Shown here piece after piece: positions 8,117-16,992 of a stretch of DNA of 64,000 nt. A program made the translations under genes and the position numbers. Within the stretch, counting starts at the first letter, position 1. The number at the start of each line of letters is the position of its first letter. Origin of the DNA: Magnetospira sp. QH-2 (lineage in GTDB: Bacteria > Pseudomonadota > Alphaproteobacteria > Rhodospirillales > Magnetospiraceae); the NCBI RefSeq assembly GCF_000968135.1, contig NZ_FO538765.1:1193819-1257818 (forward strand), in the 5' to 3' direction. The notes beneath the pieces are model-generated. The model was not told the origin of the DNA and searched no databases. It saw only the letters and a list, made by a program, of their open reading frames with translations.

Positions 8117-10626
8117 AACTGACCAGGCGTGATTTTGTAAAAGCCAATGCTGCCGCCGCGACCGCGGCCGTGGCTGGGCTGACTTTGAACTCCGAAACCG
8201 CCGACGCGGCCATGAAACGCCGCTCGAAGATCCGTTGGGACAAAGGCGTTTGCCGTTTCTGCGGCACCGGTTGTGGCGTGCTCGTGGGCACCCAGAACGA
8301 CCGTGTCGTCGCCACTCAGGGCGATCCCGATGCGCCGGTCAACAAGGGCCTGAACTGCATCAAGGGCTACTTCCTCTCCAAGATCATGTATGGCAAGGAT
8401 CGCCTGACCAGCCCGATGCTGCGCAAGAAGAATGGCCAGTTCGACAAAGAGGGCGATTTCGAGGCCGTTTCCTGGGACGAAGCCTTCGATGTCATGGCCG
8501 ACAAGTGGAAAGCGGCCATGAAGGCCAAAGGCCCGACCGCGGTTTCCATGTTCGGTTCCGGCCAATGGACGATCATGGAAGGCTACGCTGCCGCCAAGTT
8601 CATGAAGGCCGGTCTGCGTTCCAACAATATTGACCCCAACGCGCGTCACTGCATGGCCTCGGCCGTGGGGGCTTTTATGCGGGCCTTCGGGATTGATGAG
8701 CCCATGGGCTGCTACGATGATTTGGAGCATGCCGACAGCTTCGTGCTCTGGGGCGCCAATATGGCCGAGATGCACCCGATCTTGTGGTCTCGTCTTACCG
8801 ACACCCGCCTGACCAAGGAAGGCTGCGATGTGCACGTGCTCTCGACCTTTGAGCATCGCTGCTTCGAACTGGCCGACAACGGCATGGTGTTCACGCCGCA
8901 GACCGATCTGGCGATCCTCAACTACATCGCCAACTACATTATCGAGAACAAGGCCTACAACGAGGACTTCATCGGTAAGCACGTCAACTTCACCAAGACG
9001 GTCACCGATATCGGCTACGGCCTGCGTCCGGAGCATCCGTTGGAGAAGGCGGCCAAGGGCAAGGGCGGCAAGCTGACCAAGATCAGCTTCGAAGAATTCG
9101 CCGAGTCCGTGAAGCCATACACCTTGGAGTATACCTCCAAGCTGTCCGGCGTGCCGGAAGCCAACCTGCTCAAGCTGGCCAAGGTCTATGCCGATCCGAA
9201 CCGCAAGGTGGCCTCCTATTGGACCATGGGTTTCAACCAGCATACCCGCGGTGTGTGGGTCAACGGTCTGCTCTACAATGTGCATCTGCTGATGGGCAAG
9301 ATCTCAGAGCCGGGCAACAGCCCGTTCTCGCTGACCGGCCAGCCTTCGGCTTGCGGAACCGCTCGCGAAGTCGGCACCTTTGCCCACCGTCTGCCCGCCG
9401 ATCTGGTGGTCATGAACCCCAAGCACCGGGCCTTCGCGGAGAAGACCTGGAAGCTGCCCGAAGGCACCATTCCCGGCAAGCCCGGCTACCACGCCGTGTT
9501 GCAGCACCGCATGTTGAAGGACGGCAAGCTCAATTGCCATTGGGTCCAGTGCAACAACAACATGCAGGCCGCCGCCAACCTCAACGAGGAAAGCTACCCC
9601 GGCTATCGCAACCCGGACAATTTCATCACCGTTTCCGATCCTTATCCGACGGTCACCGCCCTGGCCGCCGACCTGATCCTGCCCACCGCCATGTGGATGG
9701 AAAAGGAAGGGGCTTACGGCAATGCCGAACGGCGGACCCAGTTCTGGCGTCAGCAGGTCAAGGCCGTCGACGGGGCCAAGTCGGACTCCTGGCAGGTGAT
9801 GGAATTCGCCAAGCGCTTCAAAGTGGAAGAAGTCTGGCCCGCTGAACTTCTGGACAAGATGCCCGAATACCGGGGCAAAACCGTTTACGACATCCTGTTC
9901 GAGAATGGCGTGGTCAACAAATTCCCGGTGGAAGACGTCAAGGATGGTGCGGGCAACTCCTATGACAAGGAAGACTCCGACCACTTCGGCTACTACGTCC
10001 ACAAGGGCATCTTCGAGGAATACCGGCTGTTCAATTCGGTGGCGGGCGTTCCGAAGAAGGGTCACGAGATGGCCGATTTCGACACCTACCACAAGGCCCG
10101 GGGCCTGCGGTGGCCGGTGATCGACAACAAGGAAACCCTGTGGCGCTTCCGCGAAGGCTACGATCCGCATGTGAATGCGGGCGAGGGCGTGAAGTTCTAT
10201 GGCAAACCGGACGGCAAGGCGAACATCATCTTCGCGCCTTTCGAACCGGCGGCCGAAAGCCCCGATGCCGAATATGATCTGTGGCTGTCCACCGGTCGTG
10301 TGCTGGAGCATTGGCATTCCGGTTCCATGACCCGGCGCGTGCCGGAACTGCACAAGGCGTACCCCAACGCGGTGGTCTTCATTCATCCCGAAGACGCCAA
10401 AAAGCGGGGTCTGCGTCGCGGCATGGAAGTCAAGGTCCAATCCCGTCGCGGTGAAGTTATCACCCGTGTCGAGACCCGTGGTCGCAACAAGGTTCCCGAA
10501 GGGCTGGTGTTCATGCCCTGGTTCGATGAAGGCCAGTTGGTCAACAAGCTGACCCTGGACGCCACCGATCCGCTGTCCAAGGAAACCGACTACAAAAAGT
10601 GTGCCGTCAGGATCGTCAAGGTCTAA
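8113..10626 (+). CDS. napA: Periplasmic nitrate reductase catalytic subunit NapA
   Basis: The molybdenum bis-MGD enzyme reducing nitrate to nitrite in the periplasm, with electrons from NapC through NapB. An N-terminal Tat signal ([12 protein letters not shown]) is followed by the 4Fe-4S motif [14 protein letters not shown]...CIKGY (about residues 47-80). The Mo-ligating Cys is in [10 protein letters not shown] near residue 180. The C-terminal MopB cofactor-binding domain ends with [14 protein letters not shown]. At 837 residues it is full length for the family. It follows napD with a 4-base overlap. A strong GC-rich hairpin lies after the stop, before napG. Confidence 0.97.
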   Translation: MKLTRRDFVKANAAAATAAVAGLTLNSETADAAMKRRSKIRWDKGVCRFCGTGCGVLVGTQNDRVVATQGDPDAPVNKGLNCIKGYFLSKIMYGKDRLTSPMLRKKNGQFDKEGDFEAVSWDEAFDVMADKWKAAMKAKGPTAVSMFGSGQWTIMEGYAAAKFMKAGLRSNNIDPNARHCMASAVGAFMRAFGIDEPMGCYDDLEHADSFVLWGANMAEMHPILWSRLTDTRLTKEGCDVHVLSTFEHRCFELADNGMVFTPQTDLAILNYIANYIIENKAYNEDFIGKHVNFTKTVTDIGYGLRPEHPLEKAAKGKGGKLTKISFEEFAESVKPYTLEYTSKLSGVPEANLLKLAKVYADPNRKVASYWTMGFNQHTRGVWVNGLLYNVHLLMGKISEPGNSPFSLTGQPSACGTAREVGTFAHRLPADLVVMNPKHRAFAEKTWKLPEGTIPGKPGYHAVLQHRMLKDGKLNCHWVQCNNNMQAAANLNEESYPGYRNPDNFITVSDPYPTVTALAADLILPTAMWMEKEGAYGNAERRTQFWRQQVKAVDGAKSDSWQVMEFAKRFKVEEVWPAELLDKMPEYRGKTVYDILFENGVVNKFPVEDVKDGAGNSYDKEDSDHFGYYVHKGIFEEYRLFNSVAGVPKKGHEMADFDTYHKARGLRWPVIDNKETLWRFREGYDPHVNAGEGVKFYGKPDGKANIIFAPFEPAAESPDAEYDLWLSTGRVLEHWHSGSMTRRVPELHKAYPNAVVFIHPEDAKKRGLRRGMEVKVQSRRGEVITRVETRGRNKVPEGLVFMPWFDEGQLVNKLTLDATDPLSKETDYKKCAVRIVKV

Positions 10627-10644
10627 CGGTCAATCCCCGAAACT

Positions 10645-10675
10645 CCCCGCCGCCAAACCCTATGAGGCGGCGGGG
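10645..10675 (+). terminator. GC-rich hairpin between napA and napG
   Basis: A perfect 10-base stem (CCCCGCCGCC at 10645-10654 with GGCGGCGGGG at 10666-10675) and an 11-base loop, followed by GTCTTTCCC. It sits inside the nap operon. It could be a partial terminator lowering napGHBC expression relative to napFDA, or a 3'-end stabiliser for the napFDA message. Confidence 0.6.
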
Positions 10676-10701
10676 GTCTTTCCCTAAGTAGAGTTCGAGT
10701 T

Positions 10702-11508
10702 ATGGCCGACAACACATCGAGCAGCACCAAGCAGAACGGCAGAAGAGGGTTCCTCGGCAATTCGCTGAAGGCCGCCTGCGGCACTGCTTTGTTCGCGTTC
10801 GGTCTGTCCGTGGCCAATCGTCAAGCGGCCTCGCTGCCCACCGAGGCCATCCGCCCACCCGGCGCCCTGCCGGAAGAGGGTTTTCTGTCGGCCTGCACCC
10901 GCTGTGGCCTCTGCGTTCGCGACTGCCCGTACCAGATTCTGGGATTGGCCGAGCTCGGCGAACCGGTGCCGGTGGGGACGCCCTATTTCACCGCCCGGAC
11001 CGGGCCTTGTGAAATGTGTGACGACATTCCTTGTATACCTGTTTGCCCGACCGGTGCCCTGAGCCGCGAGTTGACCGATATTACCAAGGCCCGCATGGGC
11101 GTGGCGGTGCTGGTGGATCAGGAAAACTGCCTGAACTTCCTGGGCTTGCGCTGTGATGTCTGCCACCGGGTCTGCCCGATGATCGACGAAGCCATCACCT
11201 TGGAGCGGCGCCCCAACATGCGCACGGGCAAACACGCTCTTTTCATTCCCACCGTGCATGCGGACAAGTGCACCGGCTGTGGGATCTGCGAACAAAAATG
11301 CATTCTGCCCGAAGCGGCGATCAAGGTGTTCCCGGAACATCTGGCACGCGGCAAACTGGGCGATCATTACCGATTAGGCTGGGAAGAAAAACAAGCCAAA
11401 GGCGAGGCCCTCATCCAAGGAATCATCGATCTGCCTGACCGTGGTTATGCCCCGGCGACGACCGACGAATTCAAGCCGACCACACGGCTGAAAGGGTTCA
11501 AGCCATGA
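10702..11508 (+). CDS. napG: Ferredoxin-type quinol dehydrogenase subunit NapG
   Basis: A 268-residue periplasmic iron-sulfur protein carrying four 4Fe-4S clusters, exported through a Tat signal (GRRGFLGNS near residue 13). Cluster motifs: CTRCGLCVRDCP, CEMCDDIPCIPVCP, CDVCHRVCP and CTGCGICEQKCI. With NapH it forms a quinol-oxidising complex that can feed NapC/NapA. Its stop overlaps the napH start by 4 bases. The family also includes MauM- and NosG-type proteins; the nap context decides the name. Confidence 0.93.
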   Translation: MADNTSSSTKQNGRRGFLGNSLKAACGTALFAFGLSVANRQAASLPTEAIRPPGALPEEGFLSACTRCGLCVRDCPYQILGLAELGEPVPVGTPYFTARTGPCEMCDDIPCIPVCPTGALSRELTDITKARMGVAVLVDQENCLNFLGLRCDVCHRVCPMIDEAITLERRPNMRTGKHALFIPTVHADKCTGCGICEQKCILPEAAIKVFPEHLARGKLGDHYRLGWEEKQAKGEALIQGIIDLPDRGYAPATTDEFKPTTRLKGFKP

Positions 11509-12443
11509 CCGGCAAGCCCAAGGACATCAAGCGCCTCGCCGGGCGCGCGGCGGTGGAGGAAAATGGCTGGTGGACGGCCCATAAATGGCTGGTCTGGCGT
11601 CGCGTATCCCAGGCTTCCATGTTGCTGATTTTCCTGGTTGGTCCGCTGACGGGTTTTTGGCTGATCAAGGGAACACTGATTTCGAGTCTGATCCTCGATA
11701 GCGTGCCCTTGGCCGATCCCCTGGTGACCTTGCAGGCCTTTGTGGCCGGGCATTCCTTGGAAATCGATGCCCTCATTGGCACCGCCATTGTGTTGGCGGT
11801 CTATGCCGTGATCGGTGGCCGCATGTATTGTTCCTGGGTCTGTCCGGTGAACGTGCTCAGTGACGGGGCCCATTGGCTGCGAGTCCGACTCAACTGGACC
11901 CGCTCGGGTGTCCATGTCGGTCGCGGCGCGCGCTTGTGGATCTTGGGCGGCGTATTGCTGGTTTCGGCCTTCGGTGGGGTCATCGCCTGGGAGGCGGTTA
12001 ATCCCATCAGTATCATCCATCGCGGGCTGGTCTATGGCACCTTGTTCACGGGCGGTTTGGCCTGGATGGTGGTGGCCGGGATCTTTCTGGTGGAGCTGGT
12101 TGGCGGCAACCGGGTCTGGTGCAGCCATCTCTGCCCGGTTGGGGCCTTTTACGGCCTGATCGGCAACAAGAGCTTTTTACGGGTCAGCGCTCCGCGGCGC
12201 GACGCCTGTGATGATTGTTTGGACTGCTTTGCGGTCTGTCCCGAAGGACAGGTTATCACCCCAGCGCTGAAAGGCGCCAAGACCGGCGACGGTCCGGTAA
12301 TCCTGTCCTCCGATTGCACCAACTGTGGACGGTGCATTGATGTCTGTCCGCAGAAGATATTCGAGTTCAGCAACCGGTTCAAAAACCGCCCCGAGGATCT
12401 GGTGAGTGTGGAATCCCCACCGCCAGCCAAGGAAGCGGCATAA
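11505..12443 (+). CDS. napH: Quinol dehydrogenase membrane subunit NapH
   Basis: A 312-residue integral membrane ferredoxin-type protein. Four to five hydrophobic segments can be read, with the two CxxxCP loops typical of NapH (CSWVCPVN and CSHLCPVG) and two C-terminal cytoplasmic 4Fe-4S motifs (CDDCLDCFAVCP and CTNCGRCIDVCP). It is thought to oxidise menaquinol or ubiquinol and pass electrons to NapG. Overlaps napG by 4 bases; napB starts 22 bases on, after an AAGGAG ribosome site. Confidence 0.93.
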   Translation: MTGKPKDIKRLAGRAAVEENGWWTAHKWLVWRRVSQASMLLIFLVGPLTGFWLIKGTLISSLILDSVPLADPLVTLQAFVAGHSLEIDALIGTAIVLAVYAVIGGRMYCSWVCPVNVLSDGAHWLRVRLNWTRSGVHVGRGARLWILGGVLLVSAFGGVIAWEAVNPISIIHRGLVYGTLFTGGLAWMVVAGIFLVELVGGNRVWCSHLCPVGAFYGLIGNKSFLRVSAPRRDACDDCLDCFAVCPEGQVITPALKGAKTGDGPVILSSDCTNCGRCIDVCPQKIFEFSNRFKNRPEDLVSVESPPPAKEAA

Positions 12444-12465
12444 AAACCGGAAGGAGACTTCATCC

Positions 12466-12921
12466 ATGACCATGACACATAGAAGGGGAGATCTGGCGGT
12501 GAAAAAACTTCTGACAATCGGCATGGTGGCCGGTGCCCTGATCCTGGGCCTGGTGACCTCGGCTCAGGCGGACGTCGAGACCCTGCGCGGTGAGCAGGTA
12601 GATACCAAGAGCCTGTCCACACCGGTGCCGAAGCTGGTGATCGGCACCAAGTTCGAACGCACATTCCGGCAGCAACCGCCGATGGTGTCGCACGAGGTGG
12701 ACAAGTATCAGATCAATATCAAGGCCAACGAGTGCATCAAGTGCCATGACTGGCGTTATGCGGCCAAGGAAAAGGCTCCTGAAATGAGCAAGCCTCATTA
12801 CAAGGACCGCAATGGCGAGGAATGGGACGAAGTGACCCGTGGCCGTTGGTTCTGCACCCAATGCCATGCAGCACAAACCAATGTGATGCCGCTGGTCGAG
12901 AATACGTTCACGTCCAAGTAA
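12466..12921 (+). CDS. napB: Periplasmic nitrate reductase dihaem cytochrome c subunit NapB
   Basis: The small electron-transfer subunit that binds NapA. Two CxxCH haem sites are present (CIKCHDW near residue 90 and CTQCHAA near residue 130), with the conserved PPMVSHEVDKYQIN stretch before the first. A signal peptide precedes QADVETLRGEQVD. I chose the ATG at 12466 because AAGGAG lies 10 bases before it; a longer frame overlaps napH without homology. Confidence 0.94.
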   Translation: MTMTHRRGDLAVKKLLTIGMVAGALILGLVTSAQADVETLRGEQVDTKSLSTPVPKLVIGTKFERTFRQQPPMVSHEVDKYQINIKANECIKCHDWRYAAKEKAPEMSKPHYKDRNGEEWDEVTRGRWFCTQCHAAQTNVMPLVENTFTSK

Positions 12922-12957
12922 AGACTCGGCAACGAGCAAAAGTGTAAGGAACGCGGT

Positions 12958-13566
12958 ATGTGGAAATTCCTGACCCGCCCCAGCGGGACCTTGTCGGCCG
13001 GATTGTTGCTGATTGTCGGCTTGGTTTTGGGGGTGGTTTTCTGGGGTGGATTCAACTGGACCCTGGAACTGACCAATACGGAGGCTTTCTGTCTCAGTTG
13101 TCATGAGATGGAGCGCAATGTTTATCGGGAATACTCTGGCTCGGTGCATGACACCAACGCCAGCGGCGTCCGCGCCACATGCCCCGATTGCCATGTGCCG
13201 CGTCCTTGGATTCATAAGATCGCCCGCAAGATCAGGGCCAGCAATGAGCTGTATCATCACTTCTTAGGCACGGTGGATACCGCCGAGAAGTTTGATCAGC
13301 ATCGGCTGACCATGGCCAAGCGGGTCTGGACGGTGATGAAGGAAACGGATTCCCGCGAATGCCGGAATTGCCACGACTTCATGGCCATGGACGTGACCAA
13401 GCAGGAATCCCGAGGCCGGGCCCGACACCTGGAAGCCCAAGATCAGGGCATGACTTGTATCGATTGTCACAAGGGTATCGCCCACGATCTGCCCCACGGG
13501 GCCTTGGATGCAGCGGACCAGATGAACGAGACCTGGAACGCCGTACAGCACAAGCGGGCGCAATAG
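12958..13566 (+). CDS. napC: Tetrahaem cytochrome c quinol dehydrogenase NapC
   Basis: A 202-residue membrane-anchored NapC/NirT-family cytochrome that oxidises quinol and reduces NapAB. One N-terminal transmembrane helix (about 10-32) precedes four haem motifs: CLSCHEM, CPDCHVP, CRNCHDF and CIDCHKG. Last gene of the nap operon, followed by a clear terminator at 13586-13625. Confidence 0.95.
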   Translation: MWKFLTRPSGTLSAGLLLIVGLVLGVVFWGGFNWTLELTNTEAFCLSCHEMERNVYREYSGSVHDTNASGVRATCPDCHVPRPWIHKIARKIRASNELYHHFLGTVDTAEKFDQHRLTMAKRVWTVMKETDSRECRNCHDFMAMDVTKQESRGRARHLEAQDQGMTCIDCHKGIAHDLPHGALDAADQMNETWNAVQHKRAQ

Positions 13567-13585
13567 CCCACCTGCGCCTGAGGAG

Positions 13586-13625
13586 ACGACCCGCTACAGC
13601 TTGGACCTGGGCGGGTCGTTTTCTT
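13586..13625 (+). terminator. Rho-independent terminator after napC
   Basis: ACGACCCGC (13586-13594) pairs with GCGGGTCGT (13611-13619) across a 16-base loop, followed by TTTCTTG. It ends the nap operon 20 bases after the napC stop. Confidence 0.75.
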
Positions 13626-13630
13626 GTGTG

Positions 13631-13820
13631 CTTAAAGCCTTTCGCGTTTAATATGACCCGTTGTGATGGCCACCGGAGGCCACCCTGCGGGCCGATCATT
13701 TTGCCTAAGGGGAGCGTCGCGACCCTTGACCGTAGCCCCGCTACGCCCTGCGCGCCACTCCTGCCCCTAAGGCAAAATGATTCGGTCACAATGGGTCATA
13801 TGAAACGCGAAAGACTTTAG
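13631..13820. repeat. Long imperfect inverted repeat (MITE-like element)
   Basis: The two ends (about 13631-13670 and 13781-13820) are near-perfect inverse complements; the shared core is TCACAA-GGGTCATAT-AAACGCGAAAG-CTTTA with 4 or 5 mismatches in 40 bases. A second inner pair (ATCATTTTGCC with GGCAAAATGAT, and flanking AGGGG/CCCCT) continues the palindrome. No reading frame is evident. It resembles a non-autonomous mobile or palindromic repeat lying between napC and moeA. The same 20-base end occurs again at 42033-42052. Confidence 0.75.
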
Positions 13821-13853
13821 TTATATCGAAATTCAAAGCGAACGGAGGCGTTT

Positions 13854-15092
13854 GTGTCGTCATCCTTGATGCCGCTCGAAGAGGCTCTGGACAAAGCCCT
13901 GGCCGGTCTTACCTGTGTCTGTGAAATGGAAACGCTGGTTCTGGGCGAGGCCCAGGGCCGGGTGCTGGCCGAAGATGTGATCGCCACCCGCCATGTACCG
14001 CCTGCCGACAATTCGGCCATGGATGGGTTCGCCGTTCGCCGGGCCGATCTGTCGCAGGATCTCGATAATGATCAACCGGTGGTCGGAGAGTCCTTGGCGG
14101 GGAATCCGTTCAACGGCCCTCTTGCGCCAGGGGCGGCGGTGCGTATCGCCACCGGAGCCTTGATCCCCAGTGGCGCTGATACGGTGATCATGCAGGAATA
14201 CTGTACCTTTACCGAGGAGTCCGGTTCGGTAATCCTATCTGCCGAGGGCGTGCGAAAAAGCCCCTTGGCAGCGCATATTCGGCGCCGGGGCGAAGATGTG
14301 GCGGCCGGTTCGATATTGCTGACGGCGGGAACTATTCTTCGTCCTCAGGAACTCGGTGTGCTGGCAGCCCAGGGCGTGGCTCGAATTCCCGTTCGGAAAA
14401 AACTGCGGGTGGCGGTATTCAGCACCGGCGACGAACTGCACGAACCCCACGAAAAGGACATTGGTGATTCCATATACGATTCCAATCGCCACATGCTGAT
14501 GGGTCTGCTGAGTTCCTTGGGATGTGCGGTGAACGACCTCGGCATCCTGCCCGATCGTTTGGAAATCATCACCGACGCCCTCGACAAGGCGGCCAAGGAC
14601 AATGACCTCTTGATCACGTCGGGGGGCGTGTCCGTGGGCAAGGCGGATTTCGTCAAACCGGCGGTGGAGGCTCTGGGCGAGATCGATCTGTGGCGTATGG
14701 CCACCAAGCCGGGCAAACCGGTAATGAAGGGCCGGATCGGTGACGCCATGGTTCTCGGGCTGCCCGGGAACCCGGTGGCGGTGATGGTCAGCTTCCTGCA
14801 ATTCTCCCGGCCTTTGATGCTCCGGATGATGGGGGCGGTCGGACGAGCGGTGCCGAGCCTGAAAGTGCCAGCGGCGTTCGAATTCAAGCGCAAGCCCGGA
14901 CGCCGGGAATGGCTGCGGGCGCGATTGACCGAAGATGGGGCTCGGGCGGAGATTTTTCCCCTCAATAGTTCCGGGGCGCTGACCTCCCTTTCCTGGGCCG
15001 ATGGGTTGGTGGAACTGCCGGAGGCTTGTACCGCCGTGACCGAGGGGGAGACGGTCACCTATATCCCGCTGAGCGGTTTTTCGTTGCTCTGA
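13854..15092 (+). CDS. moeA: Molybdopterin molybdenumtransferase MoeA
   Basis: A 412-residue enzyme that inserts molybdate into adenylylated molybdopterin, the last common step of Moco synthesis. Diagnostic motifs: PADNSAMDGFAVR near residue 50, STGDEL (cofactor-binding MoCF/MogA-like domain) near residue 190, DLLITSGGVSVGKADF near residue 255, and GLPGNPVAVMVSF near residue 300. Start is GTG at 13854 with CGGAGG 6 bases before. Its place between nap and the mod-type transport genes fits supply of Mo to NapA. Confidence 0.95.
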   Translation: MSSSLMPLEEALDKALAGLTCVCEMETLVLGEAQGRVLAEDVIATRHVPPADNSAMDGFAVRRADLSQDLDNDQPVVGESLAGNPFNGPLAPGAAVRIATGALIPSGADTVIMQEYCTFTEESGSVILSAEGVRKSPLAAHIRRRGEDVAAGSILLTAGTILRPQELGVLAAQGVARIPVRKKLRVAVFSTGDELHEPHEKDIGDSIYDSNRHMLMGLLSSLGCAVNDLGILPDRLEIITDALDKAAKDNDLLITSGGVSVGKADFVKPAVEALGEIDLWRMATKPGKPVMKGRIGDAMVLGLPGNPVAVMVSFLQFSRPLMLRMMGAVGRAVPSLKVPAAFEFKRKPGRREWLRARLTEDGARAEIFPLNSSGALTSLSWADGLVELPEACTAVTEGETVTYIPLSGFSLL

Positions 15093-15175
15093 AAACATTT
15101 GCAGGCTTCGGCAATTACGGATTTTCTGTTACACCAGAACAGGATGGGGAATCGTAGGCGAGGAGTCCGACAGCA

Positions 15176-15883
15176 ATGATCGACACAGGGTCTCTCGGCA
15201 TGATCGAGATGGACGCATTGCGTCTGAGCCTGAAAGTGGGGCTGACAGCGGCGGTGGTCGGTTTGGTTCCTGCCGTGGTCATGGCCTGGATTCTGGCACG
15301 CCTCGATTTTTTTGGGAAATCTCTCATCGATAGCGTCATCCACCTGCCCTTGGTGCTGCCACCGGTGGCCGTGGGCTATGGATTGTTGTTGCTGGCTGGG
15401 CCGGACGGCGTTGTTGGGTCCTGGCTATCGGCAGCTTTTGGATTAAACCTCTCGCTTGGTTGGCTGGGAGCGGTGGTGGCGGCGACGGTCATGGCCTTTC
15501 CCTTGTTCGTGCGCGCCGCGCGTCAGGCTTTCGAAGCGGTTGATCCGCGTTTGGAGGAGCTGGCAAGCACCTTGGGCTGCGGGCGTTGGCAGGTGTTTCG
15601 GCGGATCTCGCTGCCCTTGGCGTTGCCTGGCGTGGTCGCCGGGATGCTCTTGGCCTTTGCCCGCGCGTTTGGGGAGTTCGGCGCGACCCTGACTTTGATC
15701 GCCGTGATTGGCGGTAACAATCGGACCTTGCCTTTGGCGCTGCGGGAACTGACCCAATCCCCGGATGGGGCCGAGGCCGCCTTGCGGCTTTGCCTGTTGT
15801 CGGTGGTGGTGGCTCTGGGGGCCTTGCTGATTTCCGAATGGCTATCGCGGCGGGTTCGCAAACGCATGGAGGCCCGGTCATGA
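15176..15883 (+). CDS. modB: Molybdate ABC transporter permease ModB
   Basis: A 235-residue inner-membrane permease of the CysT/ModB family with about five transmembrane segments. LPLVLPPVAVGYGLLLL near residue 60 and the cytoplasmic EAA loop LEELASTLGCGRWQVFRRISLPLALPG near residue 125 are typical. RBS GAGGAG lies before the ATG at 15176. It overlaps modC by 4 bases. No modA gene for the periplasmic molybdate-binding protein is present in the window. Confidence 0.92.
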   Translation: MIDTGSLGMIEMDALRLSLKVGLTAAVVGLVPAVVMAWILARLDFFGKSLIDSVIHLPLVLPPVAVGYGLLLLAGPDGVVGSWLSAAFGLNLSLGWLGAVVAATVMAFPLFVRAARQAFEAVDPRLEELASTLGCGRWQVFRRISLPLALPGVVAGMLLAFARAFGEFGATLTLIAVIGGNNRTLPLALRELTQSPDGAEAALRLCLLSVVVALGALLISEWLSRRVRKRMEARS

Positions 15884-16992
15884 TTGCCGTCGACCTGCAT
15901 CTGGATGACCCGCGGACTCCTATTGGTGCCTGCTTCGAAACGGATCTTGCCGGGATAACGGCGATCGTTGGGCCACGCGGATCGGGTAAAACCACCCTAT
16001 TGCGGATGATTGCCGGATTGACCAAGCCGGATCGCGGGCGCCTGACCATGGGCGAGCGTGTGCTGTTCGAATCCCGGGTCCCTATCAACCATTCGCCGGA
16101 CAGGCGGCGCATGGGATTGGTAATCCCCGGAGGCCAGTTATTTCCCCATCTCTCGGTGCGTAAGAATTTGGTGTTTGGTCGGGAAGAAGGGCGCCGGGTC
16201 GGGGTAGAGGAACAGATCGGCTTCGATGATGTGGTGGCCCTGCTTGATTTGGGCGAGCAACTGGAATGGGCGACCAACCGTCTGAGCCCGATGCAAGAAT
16301 CCCGGGTGGCCTTGGGGCGGGCCTTGTTGATGCAGCCTGAGATGCTCTTACTGGTTAGTCCCGATAGCGCAATCATGGCCTTGCTTTCGGAAATAGTCAC
16401 GCTGTTCAAGATCCCCGTGCTTTTCACCAGTGAAGACAGAGAGGGTGCCGCCCGTGTTGCCGGCAAGCTACTGGTCATGGTCGGAGGGGCGGTCGAACCC
16501 ATCAAGATTGCCAAGAAAGCACCAACGGCGGCAAAGAAGTCGAAGCCGAAACCAGCCGCCAAAACGGAACCGGTTGCGGCTCCCAAGGACCCCTTGGCTG
16601 GCGAGATATCGACGGTATTGACAGCCAAGGTCTGGGGCTATGATTCCCGCGATGGCCTGACTCGGTTGGAATATGCGCCGGGCCGGGAAATCAGTGTCAT
16701 GCGCGATGATCTGATGCCGGGGCAGGAAGTCAAGGCCACGATCCTGGCGCGGGATGTGGGCGTCGCCTTGGCCGTTCCCGAGGGATTGGGCTATCCCAAT
16801 GTGCTCGAAGGGATCATCGGCGAAATCACGCCGCATAAGTCCGGCTTGGTGGATTTGGTCATTGATGTTGGGGCGCCTTTGTCGGCGCAGGTCACCAAAG
16901 GTACGGTCAAGCAATTGGGGCTCGCCGAGGGCAAAACCGTCTATGCCCTGTTCAAGTCGTCGGTGATTCGGGAAGAGTTGGTGGCAGAGTGA
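15880..16992 (+). CDS. modC: ModC-like ABC protein with degenerate catalytic motifs
   Basis: At 370 residues it aligns with ModC: ABC domain (about 1-210) and C-terminal TOBE/Mop-type molybdate-binding repeats (about 245-370). Walker A is intact (GPRGSGKTT), but other motifs are not: Walker B reads MLLLVSPDSA where LLLLDEPxSA is expected (Asp to Val, catalytic Glu to Ser), the signature is LSPMQES instead of LSGGQ, and the switch-His region is LFTSEDREG. A Lys/Pro/Ala-rich linker (about 208-235) separates the halves. It may be a weak ATPase, a molybdate-binding regulator, or a gene in decay. Start at 15880 by the 4-base overlap with modB. Confidence 0.8.
   Translation: MIAVDLHLDDPRTPIGACFETDLAGITAIVGPRGSGKTTLLRMIAGLTKPDRGRLTMGERVLFESRVPINHSPDRRRMGLVIPGGQLFPHLSVRKNLVFGREEGRRVGVEEQIGFDDVVALLDLGEQLEWATNRLSPMQESRVALGRALLMQPEMLLLVSPDSAIMALLSEIVTLFKIPVLFTSEDREGAARVAGKLLVMVGGAVEPIKIAKKAPTAAKKSKPKPAAKTEPVAAPKDPLAGEISTVLTAKVWGYDSRDGLTRLEYAPGREISVMRDDLMPGQEVKATILARDVGVALAVPEGLGYPNVLEGIIGEITPHKSGLVDLVIDVGAPLSAQVTKGTVKQLGLAEGKTVYALFKSSVIREELVAE

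Noticed and set aside
8065-10440. Two long minus-strand frames (406 and 378 codons) opposite napA
   Set aside because: napA is certain; the antisense translations have no family features.
13854-15092. Moco riboswitch before moeA
   Set aside because: The upstream region is taken up by the palindromic element; I could not fit the conserved Moco motif.
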